Shown one piece after another: positions 51,334 to 60,700 of a DNA stretch of 64,000 nucleotides. The notes under the pieces were generated by a model, which saw only the letters and a program-made list of their open reading frames with translations, was not told the origin of the DNA and made no database searches. This DNA is from UBA2336 sp964404445 (GTDB taxonomy: Bacteria > Bacteroidota > Bacteroidia > Cytophagales > Cyclobacteriaceae), in NCBI GenBank assembly GCA_964404445.1, contig CAYOJW010000004.1, positions 248,001 through 312,000 on the forward strand, given 5' to 3'. The position numbers and the translations under genes are program-made. Numbering within the stretch: the stretch's first letter is position 1; the number at the start of each line of letters is the position of its first letter.

Positions 51334-52875
51334 ATGGCGAATACAGAAGACAACCTTTTTAAGAACGTGATTGCCCATGCTAAAGAGTACGGGTTTATTT
51401 TTCAGAGCAGCGAGATTTACGATGGCCTGAGTGCCGTGTACGACTACGGGCAAAACGGAGCCGAACTCAAGAATAATATTAAAGAATATTGGTGGAAGTT
51501 TATGACCATGCTCCACGACAACATCGTGGGCATCGACTCGGCCATTTTTATGCACCCTACCATTTGGAAAGCCAGCGGCCACGTAGATGCCTTTAACGAT
51601 CCAATGATCGACAACAAAGATTCCAAAAAACGGTACCGTGCCGATGTGTTGGTAGAAGACGCCATCGCGAAGCTGGAAGATAAAATTGAGAAAGAAGTTG
51701 ACAAGGCTGCCAAGCGTTTCGAAAATTTTGACCGCGCCATGTTCGTAACTACGAATGGACGTGTGGTAGAATACCAGAAAAAAATTGATGAGGCCAACAC
51801 ACGCATGAAAGATGCGTTGAGCAGTAGCGACATGGCCGCAATGAAACAGTTGATCATTGACCTGGAAATTGCTGATCCTGTTTCCGGCACTAAAAACTGG
51901 ACAGACGTACGTCAGTTTAATTTAATGTTCTCAACCGAAATGGGTTCGCTGGCCGAAGACACCAACAAAATTTATTTACGTCCGGAAACGGCACAAGGTA
52001 TTTTCGTAAACTTTTTAAATGTCCAAAAAACCGGTCGCATGAAAATTCCGTTTGGGATTGCTCAAATCGGTAAAGCATTCCGCAACGAAATTGTAGCACG
52101 CCAGTTCATTTTCCGCATGCGTGAGTTCGAGCAAATGGAAATGCAGTTCTTCGTAAAACCGGGCGAAGAAATGAAGTGGTACGAATACTGGAAAGAAAAA
52201 CGATTGAAATGGCACCAAGCCTTAGGATTAGGTACCGAAAACTATCGCTACCACGATCACTTAAACTTAGCGCATTATGCCAACGCAGCCTGCGATATTC
52301 AGTTTAATTTCCCGTTTGGATTTAAAGAGTTAGAAGGCATTCACAGTCGTACCGATTTCGATTTAAAGAGCCACGAAAAATTCTCAGGCAAAAAACTTCA
52401 ATACTTCGATCCCGAAGCCAACCAAAACTACATTCCGTATGTTGTGGAAACCTCCGTTGGATTAGACCGGATGTTCCTGTCCATTTTGGCTTCGTCTTAC
52501 AAAGAAGAAAAATTAGAAGACGGCAGCGAGCGTGTTGTGTTAAAAATACCGGCCCCGTTGGCTCCGCACAAAGTGGCCATCCTTCCGTTGATGAAAAAAG
52601 ACGGTCTGCCCGAAAAAGCACAGGCTATCATGGACAACCTCAAGTTTGATGTGCGTTGTTTTTACGAAGAAAAAGATGCCATCGGCAAACGTTACCGCAG
52701 GCAGGATGCCATCGGTACACCGTATTGCATTACCATCGATCACCAAACCTTAGAAGATAATACCGTTACCATCCGCGACCGCGACACCATGAAACAAGAA
52801 CGTGTGCACGCAAACGAGCTCAATGCGCGGTTATCGGCAGCGTGTTCGATCAATAATTTATTGAAACAACTTTAA
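51334..52875 (+). CDS. glyS: Glycine-tRNA ligase, single-chain alpha2 type
   Basis: A 513-residue class II synthetase, the form with one kind of chain. Motif 2 is RNEIVARQFIFRMREFEQMEMQFF; motif 3 is ETSVGLDRMFL; the C-terminal anticodon-binding domain begins APLAPHKVAILPL. SSEIYDGLSAVYDYGQNG and GHVDAFNDPM mark the N-terminal part. The ATG at 51334 is chosen over one at 51325 because the promoter and homologous N termini (MANTEDNLFKNV) agree. The MtfA-like gene follows by 3 bp. Confidence 0.95.
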   Translation: MANTEDNLFKNVIAHAKEYGFIFQSSEIYDGLSAVYDYGQNGAELKNNIKEYWWKFMTMLHDNIVGIDSAIFMHPTIWKASGHVDAFNDPMIDNKDSKKRYRADVLVEDAIAKLEDKIEKEVDKAAKRFENFDRAMFVTTNGRVVEYQKKIDEANTRMKDALSSSDMAAMKQLIIDLEIADPVSGTKNWTDVRQFNLMFSTEMGSLAEDTNKIYLRPETAQGIFVNFLNVQKTGRMKIPFGIAQIGKAFRNEIVARQFIFRMREFEQMEMQFFVKPGEEMKWYEYWKEKRLKWHQALGLGTENYRYHDHLNLAHYANAACDIQFNFPFGFKELEGIHSRTDFDLKSHEKFSGKKLQYFDPEANQNYIPYVVETSVGLDRMFLSILASSYKEEKLEDGSERVVLKIPAPLAPHKVAILPLMKKDGLPEKAQAIMDNLKFDVRCFYEEKDAIGKRYRRQDAIGTPYCITIDHQTLEDNTVTIRDRDTMKQERVHANELNARLSAACSINNLLKQL

Positions 52876-52878
52876 TGC

Positions 52879-53691
52879 ATGGAAAGCAATGGGTATGTCA
52901 TTCTGCTCATTGCGTTGCTTTTTGTTGGTACAATCGCCATGCCCATTGTGCGCGACCAGCGCTGGTACAAAAAAATACTATTTTATTATTTCCCGCGCTT
53001 TCTTGTTCCGATTACGCCCGGCCTGAAACCGATCAATGCGTATTACAAAAAACTCACGCCCGAAGAACGTAAGCGGTTTGAGTGGCGCGTGTATTATTTC
53101 ATTACCGCTACCAACATCGAATTCAGGCACTTTAAAAAAAGCCAGCTCATTAATTATAGTGCAGCCCGGTATTTGATTGCTTCGGTCGCTACCCAAATTT
53201 CACTTTTCCTTACGGAAGATTGCTACGATGCCTTTCACCGGGTAATCATCTACCCCGATAAATATTATTCGCCCGTTACCGGTAAATACCACTACGGTGA
53301 AACCAACCCTTCGGCCGGGGTTATTGTATTATCGTGGGAAAGCTTAACAAAAGGTTTTGCCAACAGCACCGATGGCATTAACCTGTTACTGCACGAGCTG
53401 GCGCACGCGCTTTGGCTCGAAAACAACCTGATGAAGTATAACATTTTCGATGCCGAAGCGCTGGAAGATTACGAAGTAATAGCAGCCGTTACTCGTTCCG
53501 AAATGAAACAGGGCGAACATCATTTCCTAAGACGATACGCGCTCACCAACGAAGAAGAGTTTTTCGCAGTATCAGTCGAGAATTTTTTCGAGCGTCCCGA
53601 TCAGTTTCGTCTGGCGTTGCCTGCGTTGTATAAAACCTTAGTGAATTTATTCCGGCACGATCCGGTTAAGCTGTACGCAGTGCGTTTGTAG
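52879..53691 (+). CDS. MtfA-family zinc peptidase (M90)
   Basis: A 270-residue protein with one N-terminal transmembrane helix and the motif LLLHELAHALWLENN, a classic HExxH zinc site, followed downstream by the acidic TNEEEFFAVSVENFFERP that gives the third ligand. This is the M90 layout of MtfA, which in E. coli binds the Mlc repressor and has aminopeptidase activity. No Mlc-like gene is nearby. The start is 3 bp after the glyS stop, so the two are likely cotranscribed. Confidence 0.88.
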   Translation: MESNGYVILLIALLFVGTIAMPIVRDQRWYKKILFYYFPRFLVPITPGLKPINAYYKKLTPEERKRFEWRVYYFITATNIEFRHFKKSQLINYSAARYLIASVATQISLFLTEDCYDAFHRVIIYPDKYYSPVTGKYHYGETNPSAGVIVLSWESLTKGFANSTDGINLLLHELAHALWLENNLMKYNIFDAEALEDYEVIAAVTRSEMKQGEHHFLRRYALTNEEEFFAVSVENFFERPDQFRLALPALYKTLVNLFRHDPVKLYAVRL

Positions 53692-53706
53692 ATAAGTCTT
53701 CATTAA

Positions 53707-53913
53707 CTAATCAATATCGCCTTCCTCCAGTTCAAACAATTCGTTAACGGTTACGTCAAAGTAACGCGATAACTTTAAAGCTAATAACGTTGACGGCAGG
53801 TATTTGTTCTTTTCAATGGCGTTTATCGTTTGCCTGCTCACACCCATAGCCTCCGCTAATTGATCCTGCGTGATGTTTTTCTTTGCACGTTCTACTTTAA
53901 TGGTGTTTTTCAT
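53707..53913 (-). CDS. Small XRE-family helix-turn-helix regulator
   Basis: A 68-residue protein started at the ATG at 53913 (MKNTIKVERAKKNITQDQLAEAMGVSRQTINAIEKNKYLPSTLLALKL); a frame extending 17 codons upstream is read through the neighbour. It is the short Cro/C1 type with an acidic tail (LFELEEGDID). Its start overlaps the stop of the upstream membrane protein gene (ATGA). It probably represses the pair through the palindrome at 54399-54420. This mirrors the XRE/DUF2975 pair at 18934-19793, though the membrane partner is different. Confidence 0.9.
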   Translation of the reverse strand: MKNTIKVERAKKNITQDQLAEAMGVSRQTINAIEKNKYLPSTLLALKLSRYFDVTVNELFELEEGDID

Positions 53914-54380
53914 GCCCGGCTTTTTTCCATAAATACACGCACACGAAATACGGCAAGAATGCAAAACAGCAAAAGATTAAGCGTTGCTATTTGCCCACCA
54001 ATGTCCTTTAGCTGAAAGGGTCTTCCTATTATCATGTTAATAATGTTTGAAAGAAACGGGAAAGCAAGAATGGCAAAAGCAAACATATATACACCATATA
54101 CAAACGACTTGTAGCGCAACGTCTGCATCATTTCATCCTCTAATTTTTCTTTTGAAAATACTACCAACGCAAGACCAATAGCAATCGGGTAATGCAAAAT
54201 GGTTAACCCCCACGTTGCTTCAAATGCGTTCGTGTTTTCAATAGCTAAAACGGTTTCAAGCAACCAGGTGAACCCAAGTCCGATGGGCAAGGACAATATC
54301 AAAAAGATGTATCCATATTTTTTATACGAATACGGCAGGAGTTTCATGGACTCCAACGAATCAAGAATTTTATCATCCAT
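53910..54380 (-). CDS. Membrane protein paired with an XRE regulator
   Basis: A 156-residue protein with four predicted helices (about 23-42, 55-74, 95-115, 130-148). No family is recognised. The start at 54380 lies 19 bp from a perfect 9-bp palindrome. Translationally coupled to the small XRE gene, it forms the kind of two-gene unit in which the membrane protein may control the regulator. Convergent with the MtfA-like gene and divergent from dgt. Confidence 0.72.
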   Translation of the reverse strand: MDDKILDSLESMKLLPYSYKKYGYIFLILSLPIGLGFTWLLETVLAIENTNAFEATWGLTILHYPIAIGLALVVFSKEKLEDEMMQTLRYKSFVYGVYMFAFAILAFPFLSNIINMIIGRPFQLKDIGGQIATLNLLLFCILAVFRVRVFMEKSRA

Positions 54381-54398
54381 AGCAATAATATTTTACCA

Positions 54399-54420
54399 AA
54401 TGTAAAAAATATTTTACATT
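54399..54420. promoter_or_regulatory. Palindrome AATGTAAAA/TTTTACATT, candidate XRE operator
   Basis: Perfect 9-bp inverted repeat with a 4-bp spacer, 19 bp upstream of the membrane protein start. A half-copy (TTACAATTTTATACATT) follows at about 54424-54441. The place and symmetry fit autoregulation by the small XRE protein; it also lies in the dgt upstream region. Confidence 0.55.
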
Positions 54421-54477
54421 GTGATTACAATTTTATACATTTTTTAGCTAACCGGGATTTCCGTTATTTCGCGGTCT

Positions 54478-55806
54478 ATGAACTGGAAATCTTTACTTTC
54501 CGTCCAGCGCAGCGGACAAAAACAAACCACTTCTACCGAACCCTCACGCAGTGCGTTCGAGCAGGATTATGATCGTATTATTTTCTCGCATCCGTTTCGC
54601 AAGCTGCAGGATAAAACACAGGTGCATCCGCTGCCCGAACATGATTTTGTACACACACGCTTAACGCATAGTTTAGAAGTGAGCAGTGTAGGCCGGTCGT
54701 TAGGCAAACGTGTGGGTGAGGTGATTTTACAACGACACCCGGAGTTAAAGAATGATTTTTCGCTGTTTGATTTCGGGGCGATTGTATCGGCCGCTTCGCT
54801 GGCGCACGATCTGGGCAACCCGCCTTTCGGCCATGCGGGTGAAGATGCCATCTCAGATTTTTTTAAACATCATCCGGTTGGCTTATCGTTAAAAGAAAAA
54901 ATCCAGAACGATGCACAATGGGCTGATCTGATTACGTTTGAAGGCAACGCGCAGGGCTTTCGCATCCTGAACAAAAATCAATACGGTTTAAAGCTTACGT
55001 TTGCTACGCTGGGTGCGTTCACCAAATATCCGTGCCCGGCTTTATTCCCGGAGCGCGACAAGAAAAAACGCAGCCAGAAAAAATTTGGATACTTTCAATC
55101 CGAAAAAGAAATTTTTACCGAAGTCGCCACCGCGCTTGAACTGCCTGCCGCAGCGACCGGTGTTTACGAACGTCATCCGTTAACATACTTAGTTGAAGCG
55201 GCCGATGACATCTGTTACAGCATTATTGATTTGGAAGATGCGTGCAGCCTTGGCTTAGTCGGGTACGAAGAAGCCAAAGCGCTTTTTGAAAACATTATTA
55301 CAAAGAACGAATCGAAATTAGGCAAAGTCGATCAGCTAAAAAGTAAACAAGAGAAAGCCGGATTTTTACGGGCGCTTGCCATTGGCGATTTAATGGACGA
55401 GTGCGCAACACTGTTTTTAGACAGCGAACAAGAAATTTTGGCAGGAAAGTTTAACCATGCGTTGGCTGACTTATGCCCGTCTAAAGATGCTTTGAAAAAT
55501 ATTATCACCTTATCGGTTGAAAAAATTTACCGTGCACGACAGGTTGTCGAGATCGAAGCCACCGGCCACACCGTACTGCCCGGCCTGCTCGAAGAGTTTT
55601 TAACAACCGGTATGCACATCATCGAACAAAGGCAGTCCCGCAAATACGAAAACTTAGCCATGCTCTTACCCGATGATGTACTGTTAAGCATAAAACAAGC
55701 CGATAACTACTACACCATGGCGCGTTATGTTACTGATTTTGTTTCGGGATTGACGGACAGGTATGCGATTGGTTTATATAGAAAGATCAGGGGATTATCG
55801 GTTTAA
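54478..55806 (+). CDS. dgt: Deoxyguanosinetriphosphate triphosphohydrolase (dGTPase)
   Basis: A 442-residue HD-domain protein that splits dNTPs to nucleoside and triphosphate. Metal ligands: HTRLTHSLEV, SLAHDLGNPPFGHAGEDA and the later DDICYSIIDLEDA. The N-terminal SAFEQDYDRIIFSHPFRKLQDKTQV is family-typical. Its final codons (from 55741, VSGLTDRYAIGLYRKI) are closely matched by a fossil segment at 56164-56220, a sign of recombination at this end. Divergent from the XRE/membrane pair. Confidence 0.93.
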   Translation: MNWKSLLSVQRSGQKQTTSTEPSRSAFEQDYDRIIFSHPFRKLQDKTQVHPLPEHDFVHTRLTHSLEVSSVGRSLGKRVGEVILQRHPELKNDFSLFDFGAIVSAASLAHDLGNPPFGHAGEDAISDFFKHHPVGLSLKEKIQNDAQWADLITFEGNAQGFRILNKNQYGLKLTFATLGAFTKYPCPALFPERDKKKRSQKKFGYFQSEKEIFTEVATALELPAAATGVYERHPLTYLVEAADDICYSIIDLEDACSLGLVGYEEAKALFENIITKNESKLGKVDQLKSKQEKAGFLRALAIGDLMDECATLFLDSEQEILAGKFNHALADLCPSKDALKNIITLSVEKIYRARQVVEIEATGHTVLPGLLEEFLTTGMHIIEQRQSRKYENLAMLLPDDVLLSIKQADNYYTMARYVTDFVSGLTDRYAIGLYRKIRGLSV

Positions 55807-55851
55807 GCACGCACAACAGGTTATAGCCCTGATAATACTTATCTTCAAAAT

Positions 55852-56076
55852 TTAGGGGATACTAACGGGCGGACATATACTGTTTGCCCCTTCATAAAAC
55901 ACCCAGTCTTTTCCACCCTCTCTGTTCTTTTTATACGATTTACATTTTGTTTCGCTGAATTTTGCGTTGCAAATAGTGCCATCTGTCGTAGCACAAATGC
56001 CTGTTCGTTCATCTTCATCACAAGAGAACATGAAAAAGAAAGTTAAACACACAAATACCTTGCTTACGGATTTCAT
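55852..56076 (-). CDS. Small Cys-rich lipoprotein
   Basis: A 74-residue protein with a lipoprotein signal ending at MFSC (Cys19). The mature part has five more cysteines within 55 residues (GICATTDGTICNAKFSETKCKSY and SICPP), suggesting disulfide bonds. No family is recognised. It lies between dgt and a duplicated dgt 3' end, on the opposite strand, and so may have arrived with the DNA that rearranged this locus. Confidence 0.55.
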   Translation of the reverse strand: MKSVSKVFVCLTFFFMFSCDEDERTGICATTDGTICNAKFSETKCKSYKKNREGGKDWVFYEGANSICPPVSIP

Positions 56077-56163
56077 AAAAAAATCGATCTATAAAAGCAA
56101 TCTAACCTTTCTAACCGAAAGAGCAAAATCTGTTCTATGTAGCATACATGCACGATCTGCTTT

Positions 56164-56220
56164 GTTTCAGGATTAACAGACAGGTATGCGATTAGCTTAT
56201 ACCAGAAGATTGAGCCATAA
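56164..56220 (+). pseudogene. Fossil of a dgt 3' end
   Basis: Read in frame, 56164-56220 gives VSGLTDRYAISLYQKIEP and a stop, against VSGLTDRYAIGLYRKIRGLSV at the end of the intact dgt. The first 47 bases match at 38 positions; eight of the nine differences are transitions and most are in third codon positions. This pattern shows it was once a translated dgt C terminus from a diverged copy. It has no 5' part. Confidence 0.75.
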
Positions 56221-56239
56221 ACACATTTCAAATAACCAT

Positions 56240-56247
56240 TATATTTG
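56240..56247 (+). promoter_or_regulatory. -7 box TATATTTG of the DUF3667 gene
   Basis: Perfect TAnnTTTG, 34 bp above the ATG at 56282. Confidence 0.6.
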
Positions 56248-56281
56248 CGCCTCTTTTACAAAGCGAATAAATTAACCGGCC

Positions 56282-57076
56282 ATGACCGAACAACCACACG
56301 AAACAAGTGTATGCATTAACTGTAACAACACTGTTGCAACACCGTATTGTTCGCAATGTGGCCAGCCCAATCCTCCACACCGGATGAGCCTCGGGCAAAT
56401 TTCTGCCGACATTCAGGGACGCGCCTATGGAACCAGCGGGTTGTTTCAGCGTACGTTGCGCGATTTATTTATCAAGCCCGGGCGTGTGGTTGCAACATAC
56501 ATTGCCGGAAACCGGGTAATGTACAGTAGGCCAGTAGGTTTCTTTTTGCTTATGACCACCATTATGCTGGTGTTGATAAGTGTATTAAATATAGACTATT
56601 CTGTTTTCCTCGCGGCTGCCAGTCCAACCGATATGGCTGATTCAACAGAGGCAGAACGTCAACTGCATCAAACAATATCCTCGTTCATGGTTAACAACCT
56701 TCGCCTGATGTCGTTTGTTATGATTCCCATACAAGCCTTTATTGCGCGTTGGTTTTTCTTCCGTAAACGCGGCTTCAGTTACCTTGAGCATACCGTGTTG
56801 CCGTTTTACAGTACGGGTCAGTTAAATGTGTTGGGGGTTGTAAACATAGTGTTGTTCAGGTTTACCAATTGGATGATGCCGTTTTGGCTAACCACGCTGA
56901 TTTCAATTATTTATTTTGCCTACGGCTATTCGGGCTGGATTGTGTCGCAACACGCTGTAAAAGTGTTCCTGAAAGGGATTGGCATTTACCTTGTGTCATT
57001 ACTTTTCGTTGTTCTGCTATCGACAATCGGCATGGGGGTTTACCTTGTACTCCATCCCGAAATGCTCAATGTTTAA
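56282..57076 (+). CDS. DUF3667 membrane protein with zinc ribbon
   Basis: A 264-residue protein. Two cysteine pairs (CINC and CSQCG) form an N-terminal zinc ribbon; a linker with GLFQRTLRDLFIKPGRVVATYIAGNRVMYSRPVGF matches the DUF3667 core; four or five helices follow. A second member of the family, 30% or so similar by eye in the core, is at 4214. Function unknown. Followed by a short intergenic gap and another membrane protein gene on the same strand. Confidence 0.8.
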   Translation: MTEQPHETSVCINCNNTVATPYCSQCGQPNPPHRMSLGQISADIQGRAYGTSGLFQRTLRDLFIKPGRVVATYIAGNRVMYSRPVGFFLLMTTIMLVLISVLNIDYSVFLAAASPTDMADSTEAERQLHQTISSFMVNNLRLMSFVMIPIQAFIARWFFFRKRGFSYLEHTVLPFYSTGQLNVLGVVNIVLFRFTNWMMPFWLTTLISIIYFAYGYSGWIVSQHAVKVFLKGIGIYLVSLLFVVLLSTIGMGVYLVLHPEMLNV

Positions 57077-57217
57077 ACTGCTTTTTACCTGATTTAAAGG
57101 GTATTGAAAAAAGCAAAATTTGTTAGCTTTGGCATTATGTGAATACATTGGCCGAAGCCATTATCCGGTATCGGTTTTCTTTAACAAGAACGTTTCGGAG
57201 GAGGGGTAAGTAACAAC

Positions 57218-57631
57218 ATGTCACGACCTGTACGATACTTATTACACATTTTAACTTTGATTTTGGGCTTTGCGCTAATTGCCTTCTTTGACGATAAAGA
57301 CTTACTTCCTGCCTTCTACCTTTTTAGTCTGTTTTCGCAATACGTTCTACTGTCACCAATACTAAGATTTAACTTTTGGATCCGTTTTATTGTTTCAATC
57401 ATACTTTGGGTAGTTAGTTTCGTTGGCAATCTTGTCTTCGCTGTTATTATTGCTTTTGAAACTCATTTGAATGAAGTTGAGTTCACCATCCTGATTCTCG
57501 TTGTGTACAGTACCGTTGTAGTGTTTCTTTACGAACTCTTCTCCTCATCCTCAAAAGAAACCCTTTTAGGAAGAGGTCTTAAAAGAGTGTTCAGGAAAAT
57601 GCTTGACCCACACAATCAGGGCATACATTAG
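57218..57631 (+). CDS. Small membrane protein of unknown function
   Basis: A 137-residue protein with four hydrophobic segments (about 5-23, 28-47, 52-75, 88-108) and a basic C-terminal tail (SSKETLLGRGLKRVFRKMLDP). No family is recognised. GGAGGAGGGG about 15 bp before the start resembles a strong ribosome binding site, rare in this window. The gap to ileS (57632-57763) shows nothing. Confidence 0.55.
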   Translation: MSRPVRYLLHILTLILGFALIAFFDDKDLLPAFYLFSLFSQYVLLSPILRFNFWIRFIVSIILWVVSFVGNLVFAVIIAFETHLNEVEFTILILVVYSTVVVFLYELFSSSSKETLLGRGLKRVFRKMLDPHNQGIH

Positions 57632-57763
57632 ACCGCATACAATAAATGCCCTATCTGGCAGAGAGCTAATCCATTGCTTTTTCCCAAGCCATAATACCTA
57701 AGTCCTGACATCTGATCCCTAAATGGTTAAAATATCCTAAATTGCGCCTTATTTTTTTGAAAG

Positions 57764-60700
57764 GTGAGCAAGTACAACGAGCACAAAGAGGTGAATTTTG
57801 CAGCGATCGCGACCGAAATCCTGCAATTCTGGAAAAACGAAAAGATTTTTGAAAAATCGGTAGCCAACCGCGAAGGTGCCGAAACCTTCACGTTTTATGA
57901 AGGCCCGCCATCGGCCAACGGAACGCCCGGCATACACCACGTTATGGCCCGTACCGTGAAAGACATTTTCTGCCGGTACAAAACCTTACAGGGCTACCAG
58001 GTAAAACGCAAAGGCGGCTGGGATACGCACGGACTGCCCGTTGAACTTCAGGTTGAAAAACAACTCGGCATTACTAAAGACGACATCGGCAAGAAAATCT
58101 CAATCGAAGAGTACAACAAAAAATGCCGCGAAACGGTAATGATGTACAAAGATCAGTGGGACGACCTCACCCTGAAAATGGGCTATTGGGTTGACCTTGA
58201 AAACCCGTACATCACCTACGAAAAAGAATACATCGAATCGTTGTGGTGGATACTCAAACAACTGTACGATAAGCAACTCTTATATAAAGGCTATACCATT
58301 CAACCGTACTCACCGGCTGCGGGTACAGGTTTAAGCTCGCACGAACTGAACCTACCGGGATGTTACAAGGATGTAAAAGACACATCGATTGTCGCGCAGT
58401 TTAAGATTAAGAAAAACGAAAAATCCGATTTCTTATTCCATTCACGTACGGTAGGCGATTTGTACATTCTCGCGTGGACAACCACACCCTGGACACTCCC
58501 CTCGAACACTGCGCTGGCCGTAGGTGCAAACATTGAGTATTCAAAATTTGTAACGGTTAATCCCTACACCAAAACATTGCAAACTGTTTTGGTAGCGAAA
58601 GACCGCGCCAACAGTATTTTTGAAGGCAGCGTTGCATCGATCATTAAAAATTTAGAGAAAGAAGGTTTTGAAGTAAAAAGCCATGTAGCCGATTTCAAAG
58701 GCTCGCAATTGGCCGGTGTAGAGTACGAACAACTCATGCCGTATTTAAAACCCTTTTACGATGCCGATAAAGCATTCCGGGTAATCGTAGGCGATTTCGT
58801 AACCACCGAAGACGGTACAGGTATCGTACACATTTCGCCAACCTTTGGTGCCGATGACTTCCGCGCAGCGAAACAAAACGATATTCCGGCACTAACCATC
58901 AAAGACGAACTTGACAATGAAGTGCCTACCGTTGACCGCAAAGGGAAATTCATCAACGCTATTGGCGAAAAACTGAAAGAAGGCGTTACCCGATACAACA
59001 TCAAAACACATAAGCCGCTTGGCACGGATGATTTTTATGTGAAGAACTATACCAACGAAGACGAAAGCCATCCCGATTATAAAAACACGGATGTGATCAT
59101 CTCGATTATTTTAAAAGAAGAAAACAAAGCCTTTAAAGTAGAGAAGTACGAACACACCTACCCGCATTGCTGGCGTACCGATAAACCCGTTTTGTATTAT
59201 CCGTTAGATAGCTGGTTTATCAAAACCACCGCGCTGAAAAGCAAAATGGTAGAAACCAATAAAACCATTAACTGGAAACCCGAGTCAACCGGAACAGGGC
59301 GTTTTGGTAACTGGCTCGAAAACCTCGTTGACTGGAATTTATCACGCTCACGCTATTGGGGTACACCGCTGCCGATCTGGCGCACGAAAGACGGTAAGGA
59401 AGAAATTTGTATCGGCTCGATTGATCAACTGAAAAAAGAGATTGAGAAAGCGAAGCAAGCAGGCATTGAACAAGGTAAGTCCATAGTCCATGGTCAATGG
59501 ACTATGGACTTACACAGACCTTATGTAGATGAGATTATCCTTATTAGCCCGACAGGCCAACCCATGCACCGCGAGCCTGATTTGATCGATGTTTGGTTTG
59601 ATAGTGGTGCGATGCCATACGCACAGTGGCATTACCCATTCGAGAACAAGGATATTTTTGAGAAAAGCTACCCTGCCGATTACATTGCCGAAGGCGTTGA
59701 CCAAACCCGTGGCTGGTTTTTTACGCTGCACGCAATCGCCTCGTTGTTAAACGAAGCAAGCGAAGAAATCCAGGCCGTTAATAAAAAAGTAAACAATCCG
59801 GGTGTTGCGTTCAAAAACGTGATCTCGAACGGATTAGTGCTCGATAAAAACGGCAACAAAATGAGCAAGAGCAAAGGCAACGTAGTGAATCCGTTCGAAA
59901 GTCTGGATAAGTACGGTGCCGATGTGGTACGCTGGTACATGATTGAAAACGCTCCACCGTGGGATAACCTCAAGTTCGATTTTGATGGTATTGTAGAAAC
60001 TCAGCGCAGGTTTTTTGGTACACTCATCAACACGTATTCATTCTTTGTACTGTATGCCAACATCGATGGCTTCGTAAAAGATGAAATGAACAATGTTGCC
60101 TGGGGCGATCTTTCTTCGTTAGATAAGTGGATCATCACCAAAGAGCAATCGCTGATCGAAGAAGTTACCGCTGCCTACAACGATTACGAGCCTACCAAAG
60201 CCGCACGCGCCATCCAGGAATTCGTAAACGATCACGTATCGAACTGGTATGTACGGTTAAACCGGAAACGTTTCTGGCAACCGGGCGCACAAGGCGAAAT
60301 GTCGGTTGATAAGAAGGCCGCTTACGAAACCCTGTACGAGTGTTTGATGGTAACCGCACAACTTATGTCGCCTATCGCACCGTTTTTCAGCGAGTGGTTG
60401 TACAAAAACTTAACCGATAACATCCGGACAAAAGCAAAACAGAACAACACACCATTACAATACGAATCGGTTCACCACACCTTGTTAGTGAAAGCCGAAA
60501 CTAACCGTAAAGATGTTGAACTGGAGGTTTCGATGGATTATGCGCAACGTATATGTTCGCTTGTACACTCTATCCGCAAAAACAGTAAGATCAAAGTGCG
60601 CACTCCGTTGCAAAAAGTTTTATTACCGGTATTAGACGAAAAATTTGCGCAACGTGTAAAAAGTGTAGAAGACATCATCAAAGCCGAAGTAAACGTAAAG

